Positions 24,172 to 35,352 of a stretch of DNA of 64,000 nt are shown in pieces. Under the pieces are notes generated by a model. It was not told where the DNA came from and made no database searches. It worked only from the letters and a program-made list of their open reading frames with translations. Each line of letters opens with the position of its first letter. Position 1 is the first letter of the stretch. Location: assembly GCA_016648135.1 (NCBI GenBank), contig JADDOH010001553.1:1-64000 (forward strand), in the 5' to 3' direction. Origin of the DNA: Agrypnia vestita. Its lineage: Eukaryota > Arthropoda > Insecta > Trichoptera > Phryganeidae. The translations under genes were made by a program, and so were the position numbers.

Positions 24172-25688
24172 TGGGACGTATAGCAAAGGTAGCAATACCC
24201 GAAAAAATAATGCAGTCACCGAGGATTACTAATTTATAATGTATGTGTAGGTGAAAAAATCTCGATGTGGGACGGAAAGCAATAGTATGAAAGTCAGCGA
24301 ATGGAGAAGAGTTAATGGATGAAGATGGAATAAAAGATAGATGGATGAATTATTTCCAGGAAACGTATGAGAGCGAGGAGGCTGTAATAGAAGAATCCGT
24401 CGATATTCTCACGGAGAGAAGTATGAATGGCGAAAATTAAGTCAGCGAAATAAATATGGAAGAAATAAAGTGTACAATAAAGCATATGAAGAATGGTAAG
24501 GCTGTGGGGTATGATAACGTTGCTGCCGAATACATCAAGACTGGCGGCCCATCAGTGATTTCGTGGCTTCATACTCTATTTGATAAATGTTTGAAGGAGA
24601 GCCACACCCCTTTGGATTGGAGGAGAGCAGTTATCATGCCTCTCTAAAAAGGTAAAGGGTCGAGAATGGAATGCGGCAATCAGCCTTTTAAGCTCGGTTG
24701 GCAAACTTTATGGAAGAATTTTGATAGAAAGAGTAAGGTATGCAAGGAAAGTGGCCTTATTATGAATGTAAAGAAGTCAAAAGTAATTGTATTCGAGAAG
24801 GAGGAAAGTAAGACAACGTGTGAAATACTAGTAGGCAATGAATGTTTGGAACAAGTAGATGAGTTTGTGCACTTGGGAAGTATGTTCGATAGAAGAGGGA
24901 ATGTTGAGAAAGATATAGAGAGGAGAGTGACTGCCGGGAATAGGATGAACGGTGCTTTGAATGCAATAATTTCTAATAGAAATATGTCTACCAAGGCAAA
25001 ACTAGCGGTACATAATGGAGTTCTGGTACCGACACTAATGTATGGAAGTGAAGCCTGGAGCTGGCAGAAGAGGAACGAAAGTAGATTGAATGCAGTGGAG
25101 ATGAGGTCCCTTAGACGTATGTGTAGTAAATCCATGTATGATAGAGCAAAGAATGAAGATATTAGGAATGAATGTAAAGCTGATCGTAGCATAATACATA
25201 GAATAAAAATAGGGTCGCTCAGGTGGGTTGGGCATGTTGAGCGAATGAATAAGGAAAGAATGGTAAGAAAGATATATGAAGCTAGTGTTGATGGCGCCAG
25301 AAAGAGAGGGCGACCACAGAAGACGTGGTATGACCAGATTAACCATATACTGAAAGATGGTCCCGTTAGAAGCCTCAACAAGCGGCGAGCTTGCATGCGA
25401 AAATGTATGAATGTGAATGAGGCGAGAGTTGTATGTCAGGACAGAAGAGTATGGCGCTCTATCCTCTCTGCCTACCCTCACGGGAAACGGCGTGATGGTA
25501 AGTAAGTAAAATTTTTATAAGAAACATAGCCTATAAATTTATAGGAATCATGGTTTTGGAAGAGATAGATACATAAAATTTAGAATTCAGTACCTACTTT
25601 TTAAAGTAATCAGTACTCGGTGACTGCATTCAAAATATTTTTTTGTGTTTTGGATATTGCTGCCTTTACTTTTATACACTACATATGT
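24172..25688. mobile_element. MITE family M, second copy, split by a LINE insertion
   Basis: The left arm at about 24172-24250 (ATAGCAAAGGTAGCAATA, TGCAGTCACCGAGGATTA) and the right arm at about 25508-25688 match the complete copy at 13680-13936. The right piece also carries the interior of the MITE (AAGAAACATAGCC, AGAATTCAGTAC) in opposite orientation. A LINE fragment occupies 24255-25507, so the LINE is younger than the MITE. Confidence 0.75.
24255..25507 (+). pseudogene. Non-LTR retrotransposon: reverse-transcriptase remnant with large internal deletion
   Basis: Reading frames at 24315-24435, 24456-24647 and 24666-25505 together cover parts of a LINE polymerase. The first parts hold the KNGKAVGYDNVAAEYIKTGG block typical of the start of the reverse-transcriptase domain. 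A stop at about 24645 and a frameshift follow, and then the sequence jumps to the end of the domain (ESGLIMNVKKSKVIVF, VDEFVHLGS). The YXDD catalytic box is in the missing part. The C-terminal 230 residues, with GVLVPTLMYGSEAW, LRWVGHVERM and KRGRPQKTW, are well preserved. The fragment ends GGTAAGTAAGTAA. The clade is not settled from sequence alone. It was inserted in a family M MITE. Confidence 0.85.
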
Positions 25689-25792
25689 GTTTTCGTGAAA
25701 TATTTATTTGGTTTCATCTTTCACTTAGAATAACTTATGATAGTCATGAGTGAACAACCTTTATATTGCACGCCTGTGTATTGGTTGTTTTA

Positions 25793-26340
25793 ATAATAAT
25801 AATAATAATAATTGGATAATTTGTATAGCGCCGTTTTCGCGAAATACTCACCTCAAGGGCGCTTTACACAGAGAAATTGTTATCTTACAAGACAACTTAC
25901 TGCTAGAAAAGAAAAAACTTATTTACTATTACTTATTCACTAGGTGGCTTACAAGAAGTGGAATTAAAATTGAGTACTATAATAGTTTGTGAGTCCCTGA
26001 AAGAATTATGTGTTTTCGCGGAGTGCACAATATGAGTGGAAAACATTAGCTAGCGTTGTTGTGGTCAGATTCTAAAGGTTTTATAGGATTGTCTAAATAA
26101 ATGCGTCTTAAGTTGTTTTTTGAACAGTGGTAAGCTCTCTGTTTGTCTCAGTTTATTAGGTAGTTTGTTCCATAACTTTGGTCCAGCCACCGCGAAAGCA
26201 CGATCACCGAAATTAGTTTTGTGGACGCGATTTACTTCAGCTAACCTATTTGTATTAGATGTTGATGCTGAGCGAAGTGTTAGTTGTCTATTATTTGCGG
26301 AGAATGGAATGCAGAAGTCGGTTATGTATTGAGGGGCCAT
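25793..26340 (-). pseudogene. CR1/L2-type LINE, 5'-truncated 3' end
   Basis: On the minus strand a 91-codon frame (26340-26065) has the typical C-terminus of a CR1/L2-type reverse transcriptase: FGDRAFAVAGPKLWNKLPNK followed by LPLFKKQLKTHLF. After the stop come about 250 bases of 3' UTR ending GGCGCTATACAAATTATCCA and an (ATT)n tail at 25793-25815. Endonuclease and polymerase domains are missing, as expected from 5' truncation. Confidence 0.85.
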
Positions 26341-26549
26341 GTTGTGAATAGTTTTGGTGTTATTAATCGATAATTATTGCCGAAAGGATGAAACGTTGCA
26401 TTACCCGCTGGGAATATCTACACCGGATGTGTTCAAGGAAATCAAGTTTACTTCTCTATTCAGTAGGCAGAAGACAGGCTGTGTAGGTATCATCGAATCG
26501 CACTCAACCATGATAATTTCAGTTTGCGATGACTGTCGACATTCAAGGG

Positions 26550-27180
26550 TACCTTATTTCTTTTTTTATTTATTTATTTCCTAAGTTACTTAATACGACA
26601 TGCCCGCATATTAACTAGTATTTTACATTTTATATTCTACAATCTATTATAACTTACATTTAAATTTAAATTTAAAAAATATAAAGTTTTTAAAAATCAC
26701 TCACCTTATTTATGTTCTTCATGTTTTCCGGCATCTCCTCGTACATTTTCACACCTCAGTACATTAGGCAATTCTATGTAATTAACTTTTTTCTTACATG
26801 ATAATCTTATTCTATTCCTATTTCTGGTATTGAAGTTATGTATAATACATGACTTTTTACAATAATTTTATTCAAAAAATATATTGGCATTTTGTTATTG
26901 AGAATTTTGTGTACACGTATGAGAACGTTATAATGTTTATTTCCACCCAATTGAGTGCTCTTCTTATTTCTTCAATACTAGTGTATTTACTTTTAGTTTC
27001 GTGATGGTTCCTTCATTGGTCAAACCTAATCGTAGAAGTTTTTTTAATAGTAAAATCTGGGCAATATCTAGGTCTGTACATCTCTTACGATCATATTTCA
27101 GTACCCCATTTCTGTACAATTCCATAATTTATATTTGCTATATGCTTTTTGAAGTACAACTTTGTTAATAACACACCTAC
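26550..27180 (-). pseudogene. Decayed non-LTR retrotransposon 3' end
   Basis: Translating the minus strand in shifting frames gives pieces typical of LINE C-termini: VHKILNNKMPIYFLNKIIVK, then HNFNTRNRNRIRLSCKKK. Several frameshifts and stops break it. The 3' end lies at about 26555-26580, where the minus strand reads AATAAATAAATAAAAAAAG. The clade is uncertain, probably CR1/Jockey-like. Confidence 0.6.
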
Positions 27181-27659
27181 GTATATTTACACATAGATTT
27201 TATTAGATGTTTCAGAGGGAATTCAGACGCACATTCAAGAAAATATGAATGCACTTTCTTCTATCTTGACTGCTTGGGTGTAAATACACCCTTCCTTAAA
27301 AATATATATACTAATATATTTTGTATGATGCGAATTCTGATGGTACCTGCAGTAGAATATAAACTAAAACTATCAGATGGCAATGTTTACACGCTGACAC
27401 AAGCGTACTACGATTTCGTGATAATTTTATTTGTTGTGAAAGTTAAATTTTAATTTTCGCATTGTGAAAAACTGAAGAGTTTCAGCGAATAGAGATCACA
27501 AGTCTTTTGGATTAACAAAAACGGTAAATTCATTCATATTGTAATTTGCGTTAGTATAAAAAATAATTTGTTTATATTTTAGGTTGATTTTGCAAACATA
27601 TTTTTGTTGTGATTAATTAAATATAAATCTTAATTTAAATCTGAAATTCAGACATAAAA

Positions 27660-28205
27660 GAGTAACCCATAAAAACCAAGTTTTTATTATACTCCCTTTC
27701 TTTGTAAAATGTAACAACAATTAAAGACGAATTAAAACATATAACATAACACTTAACTTACAGTAATGTAATATATTTCTAAAATGTCAGATGTTTTGAG
27801 CTTTGATAAGACACTTCATGCTTTGAAGATTAAATTCCAAAAACATTTGTCAGTCAATTTAGATTTTCGAAATTCGTAGTGAAGTACCTATTATGTATAC
27901 CGACGGAGTAATTCAAATTTAGAAAATATTCCGCGACGTTATCGGGCCGCCGCGTTGCTAGTAATCAAACTTTTGTAATGATTCCAATTTGAAAAAAACA
28001 TTAAAATTTCTAAAAATCCGAAATAATACTATAATTATTATTTTTTAACGAAAATTTGATATATCTTCTTGATCGTCGCCACGAGTCTACTTGCCAAGTT
28101 GCAGCTCGATTGGATCACGGGAAAAGGGTTAAAAATCGATCCAAAGTTTTTTCACCCGGCAAGCCGGCAAGCAAGCAGACGCCACGAGTTAATATAAAGG
28201 GAGTG
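27660..28205 (+). repeat. Dispersed unclassified repeat, copy 1 (about 545 bp)
   Basis: It matches the opposite strand of 51140-51677 over nearly its whole length. Shared blocks include GAGTAACCCATAAAAACC at one end, CGACGGAGTAATTCAAATTT and ATATTCCGCGACGTTATCGG in the middle, and the stretch from GGATCGAT... to CCACGAGTTAA at the other end. It has no open frame and no terminal inverted repeats. Confidence 0.8.
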
Positions 28206-28790
28206 CAGCATTTTTGATGGGCTTTAGCTCGCAATATACAAATATATGTGCATTTTTGATTATTACGGGATATAATGGATTTTGCAAACACATAATAAAA
28301 TTTTAACATAACTGTTTGCTATCTCACCCCATCAACAACTGAAATACAATCCACTTATTTAAGTCCAATCTGTCGTTATGTGTTATTAATACTTGAATAA
28401 CTTTTTATGATAGATGGATGTTACGTAAGCTATCGAAATAAGTATTAACATTACGTACCTGCTCGTTAATTATAAACCTCAATGATAAATTTTAATTAGT
28501 TCCGATATTCTTATTACTATTCTACAAGTCTTCTCCTACGCTTGTCAATTATTACCTCGTAGAAAAATACTAAAAATAATCCAGCGGCATCGTCTAGCAC
28601 TCAAATACTAGTTAAAAAGTTTTTATTATATTATTATGCGAACTAATTTGAAACGTTTTTTCAGCAATTTCTGGTTGCGAAAGCTCTTAGCAAGACCATC
28701 CTTTTAAAAAGTTACAGTAAAAATATTTTTATTCACAATCTTCTCCTCGCTTACAACGTTTTATACACCCAAACCATCCCAGCGAAGTAT

Positions 28791-29213
28791 TCTAATTTCG
28801 TTATCTGACCGTCTATCCATCCATCTATTTATCTTCGTGAAACGTCCGTAATTTCGTTCAAATTCACGGCTTAAAAAACGAAATTGAACGAGATGGGACT
28901 TGAACCCCGGGCCAGCAAACCCGAAGGCGGCAACGATAGCGATGTTGCTATTGCCGAGCTTGCATTACCCGTCAAAAATACAGTACATATAGGACTTAGT
29001 AAAGACGCCCACCATTTTATGTTCCGCCCAATCGACAGGGTTTAGAATAGTACCTTTAACTGCCAGCAGGGGAAATATTTAAAGATATTTTCAAATATTT
29101 TGATATAAGTCGTTATCACTATTTCATGGGTGTCGGTTCTAAAAATAAGTAAATACTTATTCTTTAGGAACCGGCATGTAAAATTACCGTCATTTTCGAC
29201 GGGTTACAGCTAG
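28791..29213 (+). mobile_element. Helitron-like element, family B (about 423 bp)
   Basis: It starts TCTAATTTCGTTATC and ends CTAG before T. Near the 3' end lies the hairpin CCGTCATTTTCGACGG followed by GTTACAGCTAG, the expected Helitron arrangement. The interior holds a GC-rich stretch with CCGGGCCAGCAAACCCGAAG and the words GGTTCTAAAAATAAGTAAAT and GGAACCGGCATGTAAAA found in other family members. It is non-coding. Confidence 0.7.
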
Positions 29214-29469
29214 TTTTAAATATTTTTCAAGAGGTTGCTTAAATGTACTTTATTATTTATGATATTTTGATTACATAAACTAATTTAATAATAAATTTGA
29301 ATACAGTTAAAAATTATTCGACGTAAAGAATCATTCCCGACTTGCTGAAGAACAATCGTTTCCATTTTTATTACTTTAACCATAAACAGCACGAGCACAA
29401 AACGCTGAAACTGACGTTTGACACATGAGCATAACCCCAACACGGACTTCCATGATTTATGGAATGTTT

Positions 29470-29725
29470 CATAGGATGAATATACTAAAATATGGGCCTT
29501 CGAGGACATCACCTGAAGTTGAACAAGTCTTGGTTCTCGTGTAACCCAAGAAAGCATGCATTAAGCAATAGAGTGGTCAATATGTGGAACAGTTTGCCTG
29601 AGGGCGTTGTGTCTGCAGCCAATGTCAACCAATTTAAGAATAGGCTGGATATTCAAATGAGAGACAGTGATATGGGCCTATCAGCTTAAGCTGCCTGCCC
29701 ATTATCTATAATAATAATAATAAAA
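29470..29725 (+). pseudogene. Non-LTR retrotransposon 3' end with (AAT)n tail
   Basis: A 65-codon frame (29492-29689) reads RGHHLKLNKSWFSCNPRKHA, then LSNRVVNMWNSLPEGVVSA and VNQFKNRLD. This is the conserved C-terminus of many CR1-like reverse transcriptases. After the stop there are about 20 bases and then an AATAATAATAATAA tail (29709-29725). Everything upstream is missing. Confidence 0.8.
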
Positions 29726-29874
29726 GGCATAGATTTTAAATTTTGTTGTATCCATAGATAATCGCCGAGCAAATATGCAGCAGTACTTATTTAGTTTCTC
29801 CTGGATCCTTAACTTGAGTTTTAGAAATGCAATAAATTAATTCTTTTTTTTTCAAAAATAGCAAATTAATTTTG

Positions 29875-30170
29875 TGATGACATTATTAGTATAATTAATA
29901 AAATAAACATAGTTTTCACCACTTTTTTATATTGAAAATATCAACATGTTTCAAGGCCTATGGATACAATTGTAAACTAACAAAAATTAAATTCAAAAAT
30001 CGAAGTATAGACAATCAAAATATCAAAAAGGTTATAGGTATATGGAAAATAAATAATAATAAAGTACCTACTTAACATGAAAATAAATTTAAAAGATAAC
30101 TTTTTATATTTTTATATTTTCAATATAAAAAAATGGTGAATACTAAGTTTATTTTATTAATTATATTAAT
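29875..30170 (-). mobile_element. Penelope-like or retrozyme-like repeat, decayed copy
   Basis: It aligns with 33395-33730 (ATATCAACATGTTTCA, GTATAGACAATCAA, AAGTACCTACTTAA). In this copy the hammerhead-like core is broken: the CTGANGA block is missing between GTATC and GAAAC. Confidence 0.5.
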
Positions 30171-30285
30171 TCATTTATTATTATTAAAATTCTTCATATT
30201 TAAATTGGCTTCATGCACTTGATCGAGGTTAACTATTGACCAGCGTTATACTTTACAACCTTTATTTTACTTTTTAACGTAGATA

Positions 30286-31400
30286 TTAGGTCCTTACATA
30301 TGAAATTGGCGTTTTGCCGTACTGGCAAATTTGATCTCAAATATCTTTTCTTTGGTTAGGAATTCCAAATCCAAATTTATACAGCTATTTACTCATGTAT
30401 TTGTGTTTTGAAAATTATAATTCATTTGTTTTTTCCTCAATTGTTTTTTTCTTTGCGTCACTCAGTTTACAAAATGAAAAACTTGAAATATCGCGTTATT
30501 TACGAGTACGAGTTCCACCGTGGCACCAGTGCTGCAGAAACGGCTCGAAGGATTAATGATGTGTATGGCGACGGTGCCGCAAAAGAAAACACAGTGCGTT
30601 TTTGGTTCCAACGTTTTCGTTCTGGAAATTTCGACCTGCAGAATAAGCCCCGTGGACGGCCGGAGACCAAAGTTGATAATGAAGAATTGAAGGCTATTGT
30701 GGAAGCGGATCCATCGCAAACCACATCCGAGTTAGCTGCAGGCTGCGGTGTTAGTGATAAAACTGTTTTAATCCACTTGAAGCAAATTGGTAAGGTGAAA
30801 AAGCTTGAAAGGTGGGTACCTCACGAATTGAGTGAAGCAAATCAACAAACGCGCGTTGACTGCTGCGTTGCATTACTCAACCGGCACAATAATGAAAGGA
30901 TTTTAAATCTTAAATCTGGCCAGACGATTACGGCAGATGTCTATTGTCAGCAACTGCAAACCATGATGGAAAAGCTAGCTGCTAAACAACCGAGGCTGGT
31001 TAATCGCTCTAGGCCACTGCTGCTTCATGATAACGCTAGACCACACACTGCACAACAGACGGCTACCAAATTAGAGGAGCTTCAATTGGAATGTCTAAGA
31101 CATCCACCGTACTCTCCGGACCTTGCCCCAACAGATTACCATTTTTTTCGAAATTTGGATAACTTCTTGCAAAGGAAAAAATTCAACTCCGATGGGGCAG
31201 TCCAAACCGCCTTCAAAGATTTTATTGATTCCCGTCCGAATGGTTTTTTTAGTAAAGGGATCGATGAACTACCTATGAGATGGCAAAAGTGCATAGATAG
31301 CAATGGTACAAACTTTGATTAAATAAAAATATTATAATAAAAAAAAATCGGCTTTATGTTCCTCCCATACTAAACGCCAATTTCATACGTAAGGACCTAA
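30286..31400 (+). mobile_element. mariner transposon, cecropia type, both ends intact, internally deleted
   Basis: The terminal inverted repeats are TTAGGTCCTTACATATGAAA at the left and, reversed, TTAGGTCCTTACGTATGAAA at the right, continuing as TTGGCGTTT. There is one mismatch in about 29 bases. TA precedes and follows the element as the target duplication. The length is 1115 bp, whereas full mariners are usually about 1.3 kb. It carries one transposase frame. Confidence 0.95.
30474..31322 (+). pseudogene. mariner transposase lacking the first catalytic Asp
   Basis: I chose the Met at 30474 rather than the upstream in-frame one because the mariner N-terminus starts at MKNLKYRVIYEYEF. The DNA-binding half with two helix-turn-helix parts is intact (about residues 1-110, with RFWFQRF, the GRP hook and VLIHLKQIGKVKKLERWVPH). 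At about 30906 the frame jumps from NNERILN to LKSGQTI. By comparison with the family about 65 residues are missing, including the TCDEKW motif with the first Asp of the D,D34D triad. The second Asp (LLHDNARPH) and third Asp (HPPYSPDLAPTDYHFF) remain. The deletion is in frame, so the protein could still be made and bind DNA, but cannot catalyse transposition. Confidence 0.92.
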
Positions 31401-31556
31401 TATATCCTATGACGTAATGCCCCAGCTTGAGTCCCTGATAACAGGGGCGTGCTGTGGGATCATTGCAGCATGACTTTTACCTAACCATATATTTTGAAAA
31501 ATAAATCGAAATACAACATGTATCTCCTAATATCTCAATATTATCATATATTAATA

Positions 31557-31680
31557 CTAACTGTAACCCATCAAAAATGACGGTTCCCAAAGAATAAGTA
31601 TTTACTTATTTATAGCCGACACGCATGAAATAGCGATAACGACTTTTATAAAAATAAAATATTTCAACATTTTTTTTATA
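31557..31680 (-). mobile_element. Helitron-like family B, truncated copy
   Basis: On the minus strand the 3' end reads CCGTCATTTTTGATGGGTTACAGTTAG (shown here in words: hairpin, then GTTACAGTTAG), with TTAG in place of CTAG, followed by T. The internal words TATAGCCGACACGCATGAAA and AAGAATAAGTATTTACTT match the other copies. The 5' part is missing. Confidence 0.65.
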
Positions 31681-31834
31681 CTTTTTGTACTTTTTGCGTC
31701 AGAGAAACTATAAACACTGTAGAAAATAAAATTGAGATTTATATTATAAATTAATAAATTATAAGAGCTAAACATCACCGTGTGGTTCCAAGGTTAACGA
31801 TATATTTTTTATATTTTTTTATATTTTTTTAAAA

Positions 31835-32010
31835 TAAATAGAGATGCGAACACGGAATACGTGTCACATCAATATTCTTACTATTTTCAAACTAAGCTAA
31901 ACGCTTGTGCTATGAAAATAGGACTAACTTGCTAGTCTGGGCTGAGATTCGAACCCGCGACCATTGGATCACGAGGCGAGTGTCCTAACCACAAGACCAA
32001 CAAGCTACTC
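31835..32010 (-). mobile_element. tRNA-derived SINE
   Basis: On the minus strand it begins GAGTAGCTTGTTGGTCTTGT, has TGGTTAGGACACTCGCCTCG and a B box in GGTCGCGGGTTCGAATCTC, then a non-tRNA body (GCACAAGCGTTTAGCTTAG) and an A/T-rich tail. It is very close to the copy at 44502-44692. It is not a functional tRNA, because the acceptor stem does not pair. Confidence 0.9.
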
Positions 32011-33394
32011 ATCCCAAGACACTTTGACTGGAAAATGAGTTCAGTTTCTATGCTAGTGAGTAATATTTCAGAGTCATTGAATTATTTGGCATCACTTTTT
32101 GGAGCAACGTTTTTTATAAGTATATGTATAATTATTATTTTAAATTGTACACTACACAGAATGGGTTATTTTCCATTACTAGCTTGGGCAAGCAGTCCTA
32201 GCCATCTACAAGTGTAAATTGTTCAGATAAAGTTCGGTGGTGTACGTAAGGGTAATGGTTACCTAACTATGACTTCGAAACAGGGATTGTAATGATGAAG
32301 TATTTAGAAACGTGATATTATTTATTAATGTTTTTTCCGATTTTTTCTGCATTTCGACCATTTCATTTAAACGGCACAGAACATTTTAGTCTATGGCTGT
32401 CGAAAGAATGGTTTATTTCTGTGATGTGGTTAGAAATTCCGATCACTATGACTGTTCAAATATTGTTATCACTTTTAAGGCAGTGTCCATATTTTTCAAT
32501 CCGCTTATTTTAATTTCTCGCGGTTTAGCCTACAAAGATCTTTTATCTAAATATCTATTTTTGTATAATAGCTAATAGTGAAACATATGTAGAAAAATGT
32601 TAGTACAGAGTTGAAATAAAAATGATGTTTTAGACTAAAATTATTTGCCTGTTTTACTTCATCATTTTTGGTCCATCCGGCTCACCGCTACAAACAAAAA
32701 ATCTCTCAAGAGTGAGTGATTCATCCCGTTCTATATCAATCACTGTGGCTGTTCAAATATTGCGCTACTATGATTATGTCATGGTAGTAGTTCACCTGTT
32801 ATTCCACACGCAAACTTTTTTCGTCACGACAGCGACAGCTGATAAATGGCCGTGAAAACCGAAGATACGCATCTTTGTGCCTCGCCTCCAAATCATTACC
32901 GCGGACTATTTTCATTGCCGCATTAGTTATCTGGAGGCAGGAGTCAGGAGTCAGGTTCCGAGAACCCTTCCAGCAGCTGTCGGCTGTCGCGGCTCGCATC
33001 ACCTCGCCAGGTCTCCATTAGTGGTTAAAAAAAACCTTGAAAGTACGATTGTATCTCCTCCAGTCATCTGCCTAATGCACTGCTAAAGCTGGCTACTAGA
33101 AATGTCGCGGCGTGGTTCGTGATAACTGACAGTAGTCATTCCTAGACAGGTACATTCCGCGCTATTTATCTTTAGAACGGTTTTTTATCTTAAGAAAATT
33201 CATTCCAAGAAGTTTTTTCTATCTACATAAGATGGTTTATCCGCAGGGATAGGCAAAGATAATAACAGCGATTCTAATAAAGAAAAAAATAAAAACCAAT
33301 TAAATGTATCGAAAAAAATATTTGGTTACTTACGAACACAAGGAAGAATTAAGAAAAATAATACTTTTTTTTTAAATCTTCTTCAAAAAGAGCA
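32011..33394. other. Unassigned region
   Basis: There are short open frames of about 60 residues without domains. A GC-richer patch at 32820-33010 has no splice-site support in an open frame that I could defend. Confidence 0.35.
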
Positions 33395-33730
33395 AAATGA
33401 TTATGTGACATTATTAATATAATTAATAAAAAATTACTTTGTTTTCACTACTTATATTTAAAAATATCAACATGTTTCAGAGCTCATGGCCCCTTCGTCA
33501 GATACACTGTATACTAACAAATTAAAAATCAAAAATCGATGTATAGACAATCAATATAAGTTTGATTTAAATATCAATTTGATATAAAAATCAAAATATT
33601 ATAATTGTATATGGGAAGTGAATAATAATTAAGTACCTACTAAAATGAAAACAAATTTATAAGATAATTGTTTGTAAAAAGGACCTGGTTATTTTTAATA
33701 TTCAATTTACTATTAACACTTTCTCTTATT
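33395..33730 (-). mobile_element. Penelope-like or retrozyme-like repeat with hammerhead-like core
   Basis: It shares sequence with 29875-30170 and 36870-37110 in the same orientation. On the minus strand at 33520-33465 it holds TTAGTATACAGTGTAT, CTGACGA, a 16-base stem-loop AGGG...CTCT, then GAAAC. That is the order of the hammerhead ribozyme core. Penelope-like elements and retrozymes are known to carry such ribozymes. Confidence 0.5.
33465..33520 (-). ncRNA. Candidate hammerhead ribozyme
   Basis: The core elements occur in the right order: a possible cleavage triplet UUA, stem I GUAUA/UGUAU closed by CAG, CUGACGA, stem II AGGG/CUCU, and GAAA. Stem III would be at most two pairs, which is also typical of the Penelope-linked type. 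Catalysis is not proven. Confidence 0.4.
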
Positions 33731-34342
33731 TTCAATAAATCTTATTTATTTAAAAGTGTAATTGTACCGGAGTGAGAAGTTTTTCTACGTGCGAATATTG
33801 AACAAAATTTGCTAGAAAGTAATCGAGGCAATATTAACAGCGTTAATTAGTGTGAATTAAGAAGCAGAGTAATAATGAGTATGTGAAATATTCTGGAAAC
33901 ATTTAGTCACTTTAATTAAATAAATTTAAGAACAGTATTCCGATTTAACTGGTGTCCAGTGGCTTTTTACGTAATAAATAAAAGTTTAAATTGTCTAAGC
34001 ATTTTCATTTGCTCCACACACCACGTCCCGCGACAATATGCACGAGGGGGAAAGTTCTTGCAATGTGACCCAATTCCCTAGCAATTCCTAATCCTATAAA
34101 TTAAACCCCTAATCGGGTTCAATTTATCTCTGTACAATTTCATACTTTTTATTACCTAGTTATTATGTAATGGAAATTACATATTTTTCATTATTTTTTC
34201 TTACTCCTTCACCCAAAGAATTTTTCATTATTTTTACATTGCATAACATTAATTTAAACTAATAAACATAAACTGTTATGTATTGCTAAAAAAAATTAAA
34301 CATGTAATTGGTCGACTTTATTACAACGCATTTATTACTAGA

Positions 34343-34552
34343 CTAGTTGCAACCCGTCAAAAAAAACGGAACATTGGTTCGCGTCTTGCTAAGCCGGAAT
34401 ATATATTTATAGCATATTTTTGAGGCTCAACGGAGAGGCGGTCATGGCAACATGCGTGAAACGGCCGGTTCGGGAATGAATTCGAAAGAAATTACGGAAA
34501 TTACACGAAGGACACAGACGGACGGACGGACGAACTGACAACAAAATTATTA
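34343..34552 (-). mobile_element. Helitron-like family B copy, shortened interior
   Basis: On the minus strand the 3' end is CCG..TTTTTTGACGG then GTTGCAACTAG before T. The other end carries the GTCCGTCCGTCCGTC block found at the 5' ends of family members. Its outer 5' end is directly next to the hAT-type element at 34561. Confidence 0.6.
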
Positions 34553-35352
34553 GTATGTTTCAGTGGCGTGCAGTAGGTATAAACTTAGGTAATGCTGTGA
34601 CCGACTACATACCTAAGTATATTAAAAATATATATACCTATAAGGGTATATACATTTTTTTGAATTTTTGAACTAGATATAATGAACTATTTTGAGTAGC
34701 TTCAATCCACAAAAATAACTGCACCATAAAAGAAGTATTGTAAACAATATTTCCTAAATGAATAAATATTTTATATAGATGTAGCTAATACGGCGAAAAA
34801 TTTCAATATATTTCGAAGACGATTTATATATAATTAAATCTGGAACAATACTCATTTCAGATATACGTTTCTTTTCACAATAATAAATCAAACATTTTAT
34901 GATATGACAGATGACAGATGGTATTTGTATTGTATTTACATTCACCATAGAAAGACATAGAATTTACACCGAATGTTTTGGGTGGAATTTGTAAAAAATA
35001 ACATTTCTGCAATTACGTGCGCGTATTCTCACCTGGCATAGGACCTTTCGAAGAAGTACGCTAAATTTACTTGTCTATTACACAAAACTCGCAGCCTTAA
35101 AAATACACGTTTTTTTTCTCGACTTGACTATATCTATGGAACAAATTGGCTGGCGAAATAAATGAAGAATTGACATGAAATTAGGCACAGAAAAGTTGGA
35201 AATAAAACTTCTAGCCGTAGGACGAATTACGGCTAGAATTTTAAATCAACTTTTTCTTAAGATAAGGATTATTTAGTTAATATTTGTTTCCCAGAATCTT
35301 CACTAATGCACAGCTTTTTTGCTTGTATGCGCTGCACGCCACTGGTATGTTT
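34553..35352. mobile_element. Non-autonomous hAT-type element with 8-bp target duplication
   Basis: The element itself is 34561-35344 (784 bp). It has 13-bp perfect terminal inverted repeats, CAGTGGCGTGCAG. GTATGTTT is present on both sides (34553-34560 and 35345-35352), the 8-bp duplication typical of hAT elements. There is no transposase frame; the longest open frame inside is 64 codons. Confidence 0.9.

Noticed and set aside
24680..25481. Minus-strand frames of 238 and 148 codons
   Set aside because: They are shadows of the plus-strand LINE polymerase remnant, which carries the recognisable motifs.
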